Shown here in pieces: positions 31,902 through 44,196 of a stretch of 64,000 bases of DNA (within the stretch, counting starts at the first letter, position 1; each line of letters begins with the position of its first letter). The translations under genes and the position numbers were made by a program. The stretch is from positions 49,228,001-49,292,000 of the forward strand of contig CM060733.1 in NCBI GenBank assembly GCA_030704615.1, written 5' to 3'. The stretch is from Takakia lepidozioides. Lineage: Eukaryota; Streptophyta; Takakiopsida; Takakiales; Takakiaceae. A model generated the notes under the pieces. It did not search any database. It saw nothing but the letters and a program-made list of their open reading frames with translations, and was not told where the DNA came from.

Positions 31902-34900
31902 TCACGGTTTACTGTTTCCGAGTAGCAAACCTTTGTGAGTGAGCACCTTGTTGACGTTGAGAGTTTCGTGGTGGGCTGTGTGTACGAGCCCGAGGTCTGT
32001 CTCTGGTTGATGGAGATGGTTGATCACTACCTGGATAAGTGAGGCCTTCTGGAGGCTGATATCGAGGTAATCTTTCCGGCATAGGAGATCCCCTTTGTTT
32101 CTTCTCTTCCATCTGAATTGCATAGTCTTCTCCCATGTCAAAAGAATTTTGTGAAGAAACAGTTGTATCAGAATCCTCATCGCCTCTCAGGTGTTTTAAT
32201 TTTCGAACTTTTTGTGGAATCATCTGGGGCATACAATGCTGTCCTACCATGTCTGGAAGTTTGCATTTTACAACCTGGTGTAACCGTTGAACAGCAAAAT
32301 TGGTGTAGACACTGAGCTCCTTGTCTGTCCAGATGAGTGGGGTACCAATTACTTGTGCAGCGTGCAAGTATTTCCATGCGATATGTCCCTTATAGAAAAT
32401 GTCATCAAGTCCGAATTTCTGTGTTGACGAATTGTTGCAGGCTGCTTGAAACCATGAACGAATTTGAGAATCCTTTTGTATCATAACTTTTGGGTCATAT
32501 AGGTACATATGAGGTGGCACCGAAGGTAATACCCAATGATCTCCACTGGAGTAACTTTGAAAGCGTGCTTGCATCTTTTGTTGCTCTATGTGGTAACGTA
32601 TCAGAAAACAAGCAGCGTAGTATAGCCCGCACCCCATGACAATACTTGCTATCTCCTTGGTCTTGGTATAAATGAGTCCATGTACAACCTGGAAAGCAAC
32701 AATTCCCTCAACATGGTACCTGCCTCGTGCCAGTATTGTGCAAAGTGATGATCTTCAATATGTCGATTGTTTGGAAGAACTTTAGTCCTGGTTGCCACTG
32801 GCAGCCAAATACGCATGATTTGGTAGTAATGTGCGAATGACTGCGGAGGACTAAATTCTTTCCAAGCCAAATCCAACATGATGGGAATTTGGTTGAAGGG
32901 CATAATCATAGCCCTACTGTACTCCCTGGCAGCTGGAGTTTTAGGTGGGTTAAAAGCTGCATTGCCCCATACCTCCGGCTGTGGTGGCTGTGGTGTGGTT
33001 GTAGTAACCACAGGTTCAGCTACTGGTACACTGACCTGTTGTGGTGGTGGTGGTACTGGTTCCTGTACCATTGGCATCTCCTGCACCTCCTGTGAAGACT
33101 GAAAAGCCAGAGTTCTGGCTTGCAAATAAGAAGCCATTAGCTGTTCCTGAGGGATATAGACTCTTTGGTCGATGTTTGAAGTGAGGTCTTCCACTTGAGT
33201 CTGGAGTCCGTCTACATCCTCTTGTAACTCTGCTATCCTACTATAGACATTGTCTATAGTAGTTGTGGCAATGTTCTGCACCTGCAGTCTGAGCTCATTC
33301 ATCTCGCTTTGGGTGAGCTTCCGTGGGCTTTGCCTTCTACTGGCCCTTGTGCTAACCAGACCTGCATAAGGCTGTTATCCACCAAGCTGCTTGTGGTTCC
33401 CCTGAGAGTTTGCTCCTCTCTTAGCTTATACAATTCCAACTGCTGTTGTAAAGCCTTCATGCGCTTCGCCTGTGGCTCAACCAATTGCGCATAGGCAGCA
33501 AGTAGATTATTGGCTTCTTTCGAAGCCTTGTTACTGACCGCGATTTCATTTCTATTGGCCACGATGGTTTGTTGCAACTCCACGATGTATTTCTCATTCT
33601 CAGCTTCCATCTGCCTGTATTGCTTGAAAGTATCTTCATTGCGACAGATTGTATTCTTCATATCGACAATGAGCTTCATGTGTTCCACATTCTCTTCTTC
33701 TGCCTTCGTACATTTTTCCGCTTGACTGTTTATTTCTTTTGTTGATTGGTCAAGCATAGTTGTAAATGTAGCGCATTGTATCGCCATCCTGTTATGCACT
33801 GTCTGCAACTCCGTATGTAGTGCATTCAGTTCTTGCAACTTGCTTTCATGCTGCACCTGCATTTGGTATAGCTGTTGCTTATGTGCTTCGTGCAACTGGT
33901 CTTGCGCGAGGCCTGCCTCAATCAATTGTTGCTTGGCCAATTGCAAAGCCATTTCTGTATTGGCCAAGTCCTGCTTCATCTTGAGAGTGACCTCTTCATC
34001 GACCTTGTTTGCACACTCAGTGGCAAGTCGAGCCTCAAACTCCTTCCTGAGTTCTTCTTTCAAGGCTGTCAATTGGGTAATTGGAACATGGGTTTTGACA
34101 TAAGTCCCCAACAAATTAAGTGTCCTGCCTATGGAACTCATCAGCATTGCCTGTTGAGGGTCATCATGGTGAGGTTGCTGCTGTTCCTCCTGATCTTCAA
34201 CAGTATGATGTCTCACTAACCATTCAGACCATTGTCCCACCGGATTTTCTTCCTGAACTACTTCATTTATGACCGGTGCTACAGTGTCATGGCCTTCCGC
34301 CTGTGGTACCTCCGACACAGGTGTGTGCATTATATGTACCTCAGGATTTCTCTTGGGCAACTGTTGCACCTCTGGGATTTCTGTCTGCTTGACCAGACCA
34401 GAATATTCATAGAGAAGGTCCCCTTTCTCTATTTCCGCCACTATCTGTTCTGTAGTTGGAATATCTATCCCTTCACTTTCCAAATCAATTATTTCGGGTT
34501 GAGCTGCATGGATAACTTGTGACCTTGTGACAAGTCGTTCAAGTGGCTGTGTTGGTTGTGATGCAGAAGTAACTTCTTCCTCCCTCTCTGAAGGTCCTGC
34601 TTCCAGTAATAACATTCTTTTGTGCTGCTGTGCCCCTTCCTGGTCATGAGCTTGGGAAACATTATCATGCGGAATCCGTGAAGCCAGTGGATCCGCCACT
34701 ACAGTCTTTCCCCTTCTCTGCCTCTTAGTCTCGGGTTGTGCTGCTAGTCCACCCTCACTGTGTGAAGAGCCTTGCTCTTCCATTGCAGTTGTTTCTGGCT
34801 CAAACACTCCCATTTCCTTCCTTTCTTGTGCATTAAGTATGCCAGAACTAAGGATTATTTGAGCAATGATTGGGCCAGACACTATGATAGGAGATTTTGC

Positions 34901-35580
34901 GGTAGTACCTTGTAATCTTTTCATCTCCTCTACCAGTGCGTTGTACATTATGTCCGCCCATGGTACCTCTTGTCCTTCAAGCCTTTGAGGATTTCCTCTG
35001 TGAAGGATCTGCTCAAATATTGTTGGTTCTGTTTCAGGGCAATCAGAACGTTCAATACTTGGCCTATGTCTTTTAACCCTGGGTACACAGCTTTGGTACA
35101 AGCATAACCCTGAGTTTTAAAGAAACTCCCTTCTTGGAATAAATCCCCTATTTGCAGTCTTTCCCTGTGTTCCTCCACATACACATGACCTGCTGGCAAT
35201 CGAAACAATTGCTGGAGGTATAGGGGAGTAATCATTAATTCAACTCCCTTCACCGTTGTTGTTCCTGTCTTTGGCTCAAAGTTCTGCAAAAATTGTAACA
35301 TGTACTGTCTATGGTGTAGTGTCCAATCCATGCTTTGCAATCCTTCCAATCTCAGCTCCTTCAGTATCTTTATCGCCTGTGGGGTAGCCATCGTTTGTTT
35401 CTGCAGAATTGTGGTGCTCTTCACCCTGATTTCCTCCATTCCTCTCACTCTCTTCATCTTAGACTCACAGAACTGCTTTGGCTGTAACAACTGCAGGAAT
35501 GCCTGTAGTGCACAAAGCAGAAACGTATGGTTGCCGCAGAAAGCTATGGGTAATCTCTTGTAAGCCTGCGGGGCTTGCAA
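31902..35580 (-). pseudogene. Gypsy-1 extra ORF downstream of integrase
   Basis: Frames 35580-34948, 35101-33299, 33302-32649 and 32637-31909 overlap and make one protein with three frame changes. The N-terminal domain has HHRQYMLQFLQNF and LYLQQLFRLPAGHVYVEEHR. A long coiled coil follows, where the Gln codons lost in gypsy-2 are intact (AQDQLHEAHKQQ; NELRLQVQNIATT). The C-terminal domain has MIMPFNQIPIMLDL and ends in an Arg/Pro-rich tail (RSPMPERLPRYQP-like). The layout suggests a structural or targeting protein carried by this family, not a captured enzyme: no catalytic motif is visible. Confidence 0.7.
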
Positions 35581-36077
35581 GCATTGTCAAGAGAAAAGCT
35601 CTGCTCTTTCGTTTCGTGTCTCTGCCATTGCGTAAGTAATATTGCGAGCGTATAGTCTGTTAGTTCCTCCATAGTTTCCAAGTTATAGCATTTATGGCCT
35701 GTCCTGTCGAGACGCCCGTTACTCAGAACGACGCCGCCTCTTGCGCTAATTTCCCTCCATTTTCTTGATCATTTCTCTGGTTTTCTATTGGCTGTATCCG
35801 CTGTGACTGTATTTTAACTTTTATCTTCTTTAGTGGACTTTCCCTGTTGGATAGTCCACTAGGATCACACATGCGACATGAATTCAGTTTTTCTGTACTT
35901 GCCGTTCGTTCTGTTTCCCTTTTTCCGTATTCATTAATGGCCCGCCTTTCATCCCTTTTGACGGCCGTTCTTGTCCTCTTTCTTTTTGACACCTGTCCTT
36001 GCACTTCATTCTCTGCTGTGTGTCGCACCCTGACCTCCACGTGTCTATTTTTAAAGTAATTTCCGTTTCTTCTTCCT
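35581..36077. other. Spacer between extra ORF and pol of gypsy-1
   Basis: No gene; aligned with 25007-25570 of gypsy-2, with many small differences. Possible promoter or splice region of the extra ORF. Confidence 0.45.
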
Positions 36078-39000
36078 TCAGCCATTTTCCTGAAGTTTTA
36101 TGTGTCCACTTGTCACTGATTCTATGGATCGTGTAACTTTAGTAGGCTGTGTTGAGCTGTGACAGGCTGTGTCATACTGTGTTACGCTGTGATAGGCTGT
36201 GTTGCACTGTGGTAAGCTGTGATAGGCTGTGACACGCTGCGGTAGGTTGTGATAGGCTGTGTCACGCCGTGATGGGTTGTGATAGGCTGTGTCACGCCGT
36301 GATGGGCTGTGATAGGCTGTGTCACGCCGTGATGGGCTGTGATAGGCTGTGTCACGCCGTGATGGGCTGTGATAGGCTGTGTCACGCCGTGATGGGCTGT
36401 GATAGGTTGTGTCACGTTTGTTTTGCCCACCCCGGTCATATATACTGGGCCTAGCGACAAGTGTTCCATACTCCGTTCGTAACACTGGTGCAGCCCGTGA
36501 CTGCTCTTGCGGTTCAACATGCAAATCATGCTGCAGGGGTTTGTCATGGATACCACTGTACCCCTTCAACTTATTTGCATTGACTCTTCCCAGTATTTCT
36601 TTGTTAATGGTTTGTAACATGGCTGTGTTGTTATCATACATCTTTTGTATGACATAAGGTCCTTTCCATGGTGATTTAAGCTTAGAAGCTTGAATCTTTC
36701 CTTTCTTTTGCAACCATAGAACCAAATCCCCGTCTTAAAAGTCTTTAACTTGCCTTCATCAAACTGTTCCTTTCTTCATCTGAATTCTGGTCATATTATC
36801 AGCTGCATCAGCACGTACTTCTTCCACATGGTATAATTCATGTTTCCTGACCTTGATGGAGTCTTGCAATTCCATTCTTTTTCCCCACTCCGTTCTCATG
36901 GTAGGTAACAGGAATTCTACTGGAAGTAAGGCTTCCATACCATAAACTAATTGGAATGGTGTATACTTAGTGGTGACTTTATATGAAGTCCTGTATGACC
37001 ACAAAGCTGTCAGCAGCTTTGTATCCCAATCCGTTCTGTTTGCATTGACTATCTTAGCCAAGATAGTACATAGTATTTTGTTGGTAGCCTCTGCCTGTCC
37101 ATTACCCTGTGGGTAATATGTTGTACTCTTTCTATGCACAATCATAAACTCTTTAGTCAATAACTCAATGGTCTCATTCATGAAGTGACTTCCTTGATCA
37201 CTGATAAATTCTAAGGGACATCCAAATCGTGTAAGTATGTTCTCGTACAGGAACCTTGCTGTGGACTTGGCTGTGTTGTCCCTCAAAGCTTTAGCTTCCA
37301 CCCACTTTGTAGTATAATCAGTGGCTGTAATTATGTACCTGTTCTGTGTATTCTTGGATGGTGGATTAATTGGTCCAACAAAGTCTAGTCCCCATTTCTG
37401 AAATGGTTCCGTAGGCATTGTAGGATGCAAGGCCATTCTTCCAGATCTCTGCAAAGGTCCTAGCCTCTGACATTCATCACACTTCTGACAATACTCATGT
37501 ACATCTTTGAACAAAGTAGGCCACCAGTATCCTGCGAGTAGTATCTTTCTACTGGTAGTCTCTTCTCCAAAATGACCTCCAGCCACTCCTTTATGAACTT
37601 CCTCCAGACTTTATTTACTTCATGGTGGTACAAGCATCGTTTTAGTACCCATCAGGTCCTAACTTATACATTCTGCTTCCTACCATAGTATAAGGTAAAG
37701 CTTTGATAGCGATTCTCTTCCTCTGCTCCTTACCATAACTAGGTGGGCACTGACCATGAGCAAGGTAGTATCTGATTGGCCACTGCCAATCTAACCATTC
37801 ATCTGCACTTCCTTGCACCTCCATTACAAATAAACTCGCATCAGGTAACTGATCGTCCACTCCTGTGGCGGCCTCTCCTGTTGTTAGTCGTGACAAATGA
37901 TCTGCCACAAGATGCAAACGGCCAGGCTTGTAAATAACCTCGAACTCAAACTCATGCAAGATTATTAACCACCTCGCTATCCTTCCACTTATCAAGGTTT
38001 GTTCACCAGATATATCAGAGCCTGGTGATCCACATAAAACATAAACTTTCTTCCCAATAGGTAATGCCTGAATTTCTTCACTGCATAGATCATTGCCAAT
38101 GCTTCTCTTTCCGTTGTGCTATAGTTCCTCTCAGCACTGTTCATCAACCGGCTAGCATAGTACACAGGTGAATCTATATTCCCTGTAACATTCTGGGCTA
38201 ACACCGCTCCCAACGCTTCTCCTGATGCATCGCAGTGAACATGAAATACTACATGCCAGTGAGGGTTAATCAGCACAGGTGTAGTTGTTACTGACAGTGT
38301 AAGTTCCTCAAACGCCTGTTGACATTCAGCTGTCCATGCAAACACTGCATCTTTCTTCAGAAGCTTGCTCAATGGTGCTGCTATTTGTGCATACCTTTTG
38401 ACAAATCTTCTGTAATAACTGGTTTGCCCAAGGAATCTCCTTAAACTCTTAACATTCACTGGTGGTGGAGAGACTTTAATGGACTCTGTCTTCCTGGGAT
38501 CCACAAAAGTCCCTTCTTACACACTATGTGTCCCAGAAGCACCCCTGAGTTCACACAGAAAGTACACTTCTCTGGATTCAAGCCCAGACCTCTCATCCTG
38601 CATCTGGCCAGGCATAACTCCAATTTATGCAAGTGCTCATTCTTAGAGCTGTACACACTGAAATCATCCAAAAACACCTGCATGAAATCATCCAGATACT
38701 CTTGAAAAGATTCACTTATCACTCTCTGAAAGGTCGCTGGTGCATTACAAAGTCCAAAGGGCATGACTTTGTATGCATAAGCCCCCCAGTCTGTGATGAA
38801 AGCTGTTTTCCCTTGGTCTTCTTCTGCCACTTGCACTTGATTATAACCACTGAAGCCATCCATGAATGAGTACATCTCATGGCCTGCCACAGTGTCTAAT
38901 ACTGCTTCTGTGAATGGCAAAGGGAAAGGATCTTTCTTCGTACAAGCATTCAGCTTCTTATAGTTCACACATACTCTTAGTTTGCCATTCTTCTTGGGAA

Positions 39001-39385
39001 CTATAACAATGGGTGACAACCAAGTTGTATACTCTATTGGGTATATAAACTTAGCCTCAGCCAACTTCTTTATCTCTTCTCCAACCTTCTGTGCGTAGTT
39101 GGGATTCATTCTATACCTCGCCTGCTTGATTGGTACTGACCCTGGTTCCAGTTCAATTTTATGCTGACAGACTTCAGGTGGTATCCCTTTTAGATCCTCA
39201 TAGCTCCAAGCAAATACATCTCTGTATTTGATGAACAAGCTTTTTGCTTCTTCGAAGAATTCCGGCTCCAAATCAGCTCCTACTTTCACCATCCTCGGTT
39301 CCTCCTGAGTTCCCACATTTACTTCTCTCACCTGCTCATCAGCTGTGATTGTCCAACCAGTCACCACTTCATCCTGTAAGCTCAC
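36078..39385 (-). pseudogene. Gypsy-1 Pol: reverse transcriptase, RNase H, integrase, frameshifted
   Basis: Reading from 39385: an N-terminal linker (MSLQDEVVTGWTI), SLFIKYRDVFAWSYEDLKGI, the RT entry TTWLSPIVIVPKKNGKLR, FLDDFSVY, then a frame change near 38500. RNase H segment (38504-37992) with HCDASGEALGAVLAQ. Tether and chromodomain-like linker 37995-37642. Integrase 37586-36759 with the HHCC finger, GLDFVGPI, FISDQGSHF and QGNGQAEATNK. The C-terminal part 36725-36078 has WKGPYVIQK and the repetitive tail. Small indels near 38500, 37990, 37610 and 36750 break the frame; gypsy-2 has all of these intact. Confidence 0.9.
36135..36420. repeat. 30-bp in-frame tandem repeat in the gypsy-1 pol tail
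   Basis: The words GTGATGGGCT, GTGATAGGCT and GTGTCACGCC repeat about five times with few changes. The product is a decapeptide repeat of SRRDTAYHSP type. Copy number exceeds that of gypsy-2, so the array expands or contracts independently in each copy. Confidence 0.88.
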
Positions 39386-39463
39386 AGTGGCTGGTTCTTC
39401 TAGGATTTCTATTTCTCCTTCTCTTCTTCATAGAAATGTGATGGGTAAATGCTGGTTTCTTCT

Positions 39464-40810
39464 TCAGTTGGTGTTGCTGTCACTACACCACAGCAGATAC
39501 CTCTCAAACAACTTAGGCTTTCCAGCCGCATCTCTGCAACCTGCTCCCACTTCTGGGTGTGCAGCAAATAGGGTAGCTTCCTGCTCCTCATCCAGTCCTC
39601 CCCTCCAGTCATACTCTCTGACTCCTCGAGGTCTTCTTGTAGCAGGTAATCTACTAGATTTCTTTGTGGTAATTTGTATCTCGTGCATCCCATTATGCAC
39701 AGTTAGTAACTGAGAATTCCAGTCATGGAATACCCTGGCCTGTTTCAGCCACGGACGTCCCAATAATAAGGAGTAAGCCTCCATGACTTCATCCATTTTT
39801 AATACAGTTACTGTGATCATAAAGATCATTTTCTGTATCTGTATCTTAACTCCTCTTATTAATCCCAATGGCTGTACACTTCTTTGATCTGCCATTGTTA
39901 CTGTAAATGGGGCTGGTTTCATGTTACTTAGACCAAGCTTCTTCCTTAATTGGTCTGTCATGATATTTACTCCAGAACCACCATCTATCAGTACATCAGT
40001 TAGTTCTGTGCTTCCAATTCTCAATTGGATTACTGGCATAGAATCATCAAAGTCCATGACTGGTTCTCGCCCTTCCGGCTTCACATTATAACTGGTCACC
40101 TTGCTGTTCAGGTCTGTGTTTCCTGTCTCTTGGGCAATTCGATTGATTGCCTGATACAGCCTGTGCCTACAATAAGGTGCCACAGCTAATAGCTGTCCAA
40201 TGGTAATTTCTGCTTTGGTCTGACATATTACTTCAGCCAAAGTCTCTTCATTACTTTGCATGTCTGCATCTTCTTTTTCCTTTCTTTCTTCCTCACTCCC
40301 CTCTTTTTCTCCATCCGAATCAGAGGAATCTGCCACAGGAATATCAGTACTCTTTTGCATTTCCCTTATAGTATCTGCCACTTCCTTGTGCAGTTCCTTC
40401 TCATCTTTCCAAGTCTCTTCATCTTCAGGCATATCATTGCCACTTCCAGTCTCATCTTCTTCCTCTTCTACTGGAGGTATTAGTTTGGCTTTACTTCTTG
40501 TTACTATCATTGTACTTACTTCTGGTACAACACATGGCCTAACCATGTGAGCTGCCACCACTGGGCCCTCATTCACAGGAGCTCTCATCTCATTCTGGTG
40601 TCTTATCCAGAATGAACAGGCTGCCTTGCGATGTCCTGGCTGATTACAATAGTAACATAGCTCTTCACCATTGGGTCCTCGCCCTTGGTCTGGTCTTGGA
40701 TTATTTCTATAATCCTGATTCCCGGGCTGGTAATTCCCCCTTGGATTACCCTGATAGTTGCCTCTGGAATTTCCTTGGTAATTCCCTCTTGAATTACCTC
40801 TCCCTTCCAT
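39464..40810 (-). CDS. Gypsy-1 Gag C-terminus and aspartic protease
   Basis: A 448-codon frame with an Asn/Gly/Arg-rich lead (NSRGNYQGN repeats), a CCHC zinc knuckle (CYYCNQPGHRKAAC), an acidic linker (EEEEDETGSG) and a retropepsin-like domain: IQLRIGSTELTDVLIDGGSG with active-site DGGSG at 39971-39985, then a flap-like region and LLLGRPWLKQ. The frame overlaps the gag frame 40603-41634 in another phase, so either a frameshift joins them or an indel separates them. The protease matures Gag-Pol in this family. Confidence 0.85.
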   Translation of the reverse strand: MEGRGNSRGNYQGNSRGNYQGNPRGNYQPGNQDYRNNPRPDQGRGPNGEELCYYCNQPGHRKAACSFWIRHQNEMRAPVNEGPVVAAHMVRPCVVPEVSTMIVTRSKAKLIPPVEEEEDETGSGNDMPEDEETWKDEKELHKEVADTIREMQKSTDIPVADSSDSDGEKEGSEEERKEKEDADMQSNEETLAEVICQTKAEITIGQLLAVAPYCRHRLYQAINRIAQETGNTDLNSKVTSYNVKPEGREPVMDFDDSMPVIQLRIGSTELTDVLIDGGSGVNIMTDQLRKKLGLSNMKPAPFTVTMADQRSVQPLGLIRGVKIQIQKMIFMITVTVLKMDEVMEAYSLLLGRPWLKQARVFHDWNSQLLTVHNGMHEIQITTKKSSRLPATRRPRGVREYDWRGGLDEEQEATLFAAHPEVGAGCRDAAGKPKLFERYLLWCSDSNTN

Positions 40811-42553
40811 GCCATTGTTATAACCACCAGACCTACCATAGTGGTCCTGATCATTGTTTCTTCTTCTTGCTGGGGCTGCACCTGATGCACCCTCACTTGC
40901 CTAGGTTCTCTTGCAGCTGTCCTTCTGTTGTAGTAACAATTCTCAGTAGAATGGTTATCCATTTTACAGATAGTACAGTGTTTCTCCTTCATGTGGCATT
41001 CTGTAGTGGTATGGCCTTCATTCTGGCACTTTGCACACCATACACCCTTCCTCCAATGTGTTGCAGCCTCTGTGGCATACTTCTTCAAGATTTCTTCCAA
41101 TCTTTTCTCATAGTTATCCCTCTTCAACTTTTCCTTTCTCTTACTCTTTCTTTTTAGTTCTTGCTCTTCTTCTTCATCTGACTCATCTTCAGAGTCCTCA
41201 TCTTCCTTTTTCTCTCTCCTGAGCATTCCCAATTGCTCAATTCTGTTTGCAGTTTCAAATGCCTCCTCCACTGTATTATGGGGTAACATATCCACTTTCT
41301 TCTGCAACTCTGGTCTTAGTCCACTCACAAACCAAGTCTTCTGTAAACCGGGTGCTGGTACTGCAGCCAGCTTTTTCATCATCAATTCCATCTTCTCCAT
41401 ATACTCTTCAACAGTTTCATGCTTCTTCTGCTTCAGCTGTTGTAAACTTCCATACACTTCATCCTCAGTTTTACTTGTCCTGAACCTATTTCGAAATGCT
41501 GTATTCAAGCCATTCCAGGTTAGGAAATGATTATCAGGGAATCTTGCATACCATTCACTTGCTTTCTTGATAAGTGAACAAGGAAACAGTCTCATCTTGG
41601 CATCATCGCCATTCTCATTGTTCACTATACACATGTGCTCAAATTGGCTAATGTGTACATCGGGATCCCCTTTCCTGAATATATTGGAAAGGGTGGTTTT
41701 GCCCGTGTTGGTTGTAACGCCATCTGTGGCCCTACCTTCTGCCCACTGACAGGTGCTGGCACCCTTGCTGGTGCTGGTCCTTCTGGACCTGTTGTTTTTG
41801 TGGTGGATCTTCCACCAAGTGGTGGCCCTTGAGCACTCCCTGCTTCTGGCCCCACGATATTCACAGTATTCCCAGCTTCAGTTGCACTACTTCCCACACT
41901 CCCTGTCCCCCCAGAGCCAGATCCAGGCAGCCCGCCTGATCCCCCTGAGCCGACACCTTCGTTGGCCTGTGATCCAAGTGCTCCACTTGATCCAGGTCCA
42001 ACGGGTTGGGATGTCCTGGTTGTAGTCTCAACCTCAGCTGTTGGGTCTACTTCTTCATATTCTTCCTCTTCCAATTTCTTCTCTCTGTTTTCATCCTCCA
42101 AGTTCTGCCCTGGGTTTCTTCTTCACTCATGTAACTCAACTGTAATGGTGTTGGAGAGTCTGAACTCTCCGTTGGCTCTGCCACATCCTCATCTCCTTCT
42201 TCATCTTCTGCTTCAGAAACTGGAGTTCCTGCTTTTGGTGTTCCATGCCAACTCTTATCAAAGATTTCTGTCAAGTCTTTTATCCAAGGATGTACCTCAG
42301 ATCTTTCACCTCGTGATTGATCTTCTTCCTGTACCAATTCCCTTAATCTTTCTTGCAAAGAAACAGAAGGAGTGGCATCCAACTCTAGTTCTTCCGGTAT
42401 AGGTGATGCACTTTTTGATCTTGATGGTGTGAGAGGTCCAGATGATTCCCCTATGTCTATTCCTCTCTCCCAAAGATATGGATAATTAGCTTTCAGATAG
42501 CTTTCTCTTTTTGATGAATATCTTTGTCGTCTAGCTTCTCTTTCTCTCATCAC
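40603..42553 (-). pseudogene. Gypsy-1 Gag
   Basis: Two overlapping frames. 42553-41625 gives a charged, Ser/Pro/Gly-rich N-terminal part. 41634-40603 holds the retrotransposon gag core: KASEWYARFPDNHFLTWNGL, then VEEYMEKMELMMKKLA and FVSGLRPELQKKVD, followed by a charged helix and two zinc knuckles (CAKCQNEGHTTTEC and CTICKMDNHSTENC). Together these make the capsid and nucleocapsid of the particle. Frame changes near 42100, 41630 and 40830 suggest decay. Confidence 0.85.
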
Positions 42554-42578
42554 TCATGTCCCATGTCTTTCATTTCTT

Positions 42579-43140
42579 TTAATGTGGCAATAACCAAAAC
42601 TCTCTTCTGTAATATCTCTCGTATATGCCTGGATTTCTTTCAAGCTTCAATGCACCCTTGGCTATACTTGAAGTCTCCGTTACCATATAACCATATGGCA
42701 AACAAGTCTGAAAAGCTGTTCTTGGTGTGAGTTTGATCCACAAAATATCCTTTGGAATCCAATTCTTTACCAGTACAAGCTCTTCATGCATATGAGTATA
42801 AACATTCACCTTTCTTTCTTCCCAGCCTTCAAACTCTACTCGTTTAATGGATAGCAACGCTATCACATAAACTAATGTTGGTAACCAACGTGCTCTTCCT
42901 CTACAGGCTACCTGATAAATCTTTATCACTCCTTTCTCCAGACCCCATTCTGGATCAGCATCATGCACTCGTTTAAGAATATTTTCTTTACATCCGTCTG
43001 GCAATTCCAAGAACCTTTGAAAGAATTGTTTGGACAATCTTTCTTCCTTCGTTCCACAGGGAATTTGATTCACTTCAAATTCTCTAATGGTCCAACCACC
43101 ATGATCCCACCAGATGCCTGTCACATCTGGTTGTTCATGT
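42579..43140 (-). CDS. Gypsy-1 ORF upstream of gag
   Basis: A minus frame of about 190 codons between the primer-binding site and gag. Its listed start can extend into the LTR, which is probably not native. Segments: IWWDHGGWTIREFEVNQI, FFQRFLELPDGCKENIL, RARWLPTLVYVIALLSIKRV (hydrophobic) and GIYERYYRREFWLLP at the end. I do not recognise the family. Ogre elements are known for an ORF in this position; whether this one is homologous cannot be judged by eye. Confidence 0.55.
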
Positions 43141-43146
43141 CCCAGT

Positions 43147-43166
43147 TCCCCAGTATGGTCGCCAAA
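43147..43166 (-). promoter_or_regulatory. Probable primer-binding site of gypsy-1
   Basis: Directly inside the 5' LTR the minus strand reads TTTGGCGACCATACTGGGGA. TGGCGAC...CTGGGGA has the shape of the tRNA-Arg sites known from Tat/Ogre elements but differs in the middle, so the primer tRNA is uncertain. Confidence 0.6.
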
Positions 43167-44196
43167 TGTCGCGCGGCTTTTACTCACCCATCCCTTCGCT
43201 ATCCGAGGCGGAAACTCCAAGATAGAAGAGTTGGAAATCTTTAAGTACTCAGCCCGCGCAGAACAATCAGTCATGACCTACAGCTAGTGTATCATGGGGG
43301 TGTTTCCTATTTGTTTCCTTCTCCGCATTCATCTTAGCTACCTTACCATTGATAATTAAGTATCAGTTTGCTTCATCAATTTATCGGTTTCCTTAACTCC
43401 TCCATTCAATCCACAGCTTCACTTAGATCTCTCTACATAGTGTGATTGTATCGTATAAGTATCAGATTATGATTTATCAGGTATCAGGCCGAAGCCATTG
43501 TGTCTCTATTCTCCTCTACAATATCCCTACAGCTTTGCATATAACAAGCATCTACTAATCCTCTTTCCTCCTTCATCGTGCTCACCGACTTCCGCTCCCG
43601 TATGACTCCCAAATCCTCCTTCCCCGAATAATCCCCCTCATCATTCCCCGTTCTCCCCTTTATCCTCCTATCCGCGGTTCTAACCGTTTCCCTCTCTAAC
43701 CGTCGTATGTGAATTAACATGTTCCCTTCACAGGTGTTGTTCCCCACAGTCGTTCCCTGTCCTACTCTTCGTTCCCTATTATCGTGACAGCTGTGTCAAG
43801 CGGTGACTGGCTGTGTTTGGCTGTGTCGGGCTGTGACTGGCTGTGTGGCTGTGCGGGCTGTGACTGGCTGTGTGGGCTGTGTGGGCTGTGACGACTGTGA
43901 CGGGCTGTGTGGGCTGTGACGGCTGTGTGGGCTGTGTGGGCTGTGACGACTGTGACGGGCTGTGTGGGCTGTGACGGCTGTGTGGGCTGTGTGGGCTGTG
44001 ACGGCTGTGTGGGCTGTGTGGGCTGTGACGACTGTGACGGGCTGTGACTGCTGTGTCGGCTGTGTGGGCTATGTAACCCCCCTCTACAGTGCGCTGCTGT
44101 CACCCCTAAGGTTTTTGTTTGTCTCAGTCTGTGCAAAAATTAAGGGTACCCTACAGATCCCGTATAAGTGTCTAAGTCCCCTACAGTCCTCTAACA
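43167..44196 (-). repeat. Gypsy-1 5' LTR (1,030 bp)
   Basis: TGTCGCGCGG to CTCTAACA in plus reading; in element orientation it is the 5' LTR, since gag lies inside it. Carries a longer GGCTGTG tandem zone (about 43800-44070) than its partner. Confidence 0.95.

Larger units (their letters stand above)
30885..44196 (-). mobile_element. Gypsy-1: complete 13.3-kb Ty3/gypsy retrotransposon, Ogre-like layout
   Basis: Minus-oriented with two LTRs of 1,030 and 986 bp, TG...CA ends, a 5-bp target duplication (GTTCG), primer-binding site and polypurine tract. Order from the 5' LTR: upstream ORF, gag with zinc knuckles, aspartic protease, reverse transcriptase, RNase H, integrase, then a large extra ORF before the 3' LTR. 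An ORF upstream of gag plus large size resembles Ogre/Tat elements. The two LTRs differ by few substitutions, so insertion looks recent. However gag-pol and the extra ORF carry several frameshifts, so it probably moved with helper proteins or decayed afterwards. Confidence 0.93.

Noticed and set aside
36269-36454. Plus-strand frame repeating MMGCDRLCHAV
   Set aside because: Antisense of the decapeptide repeat tail of pol.
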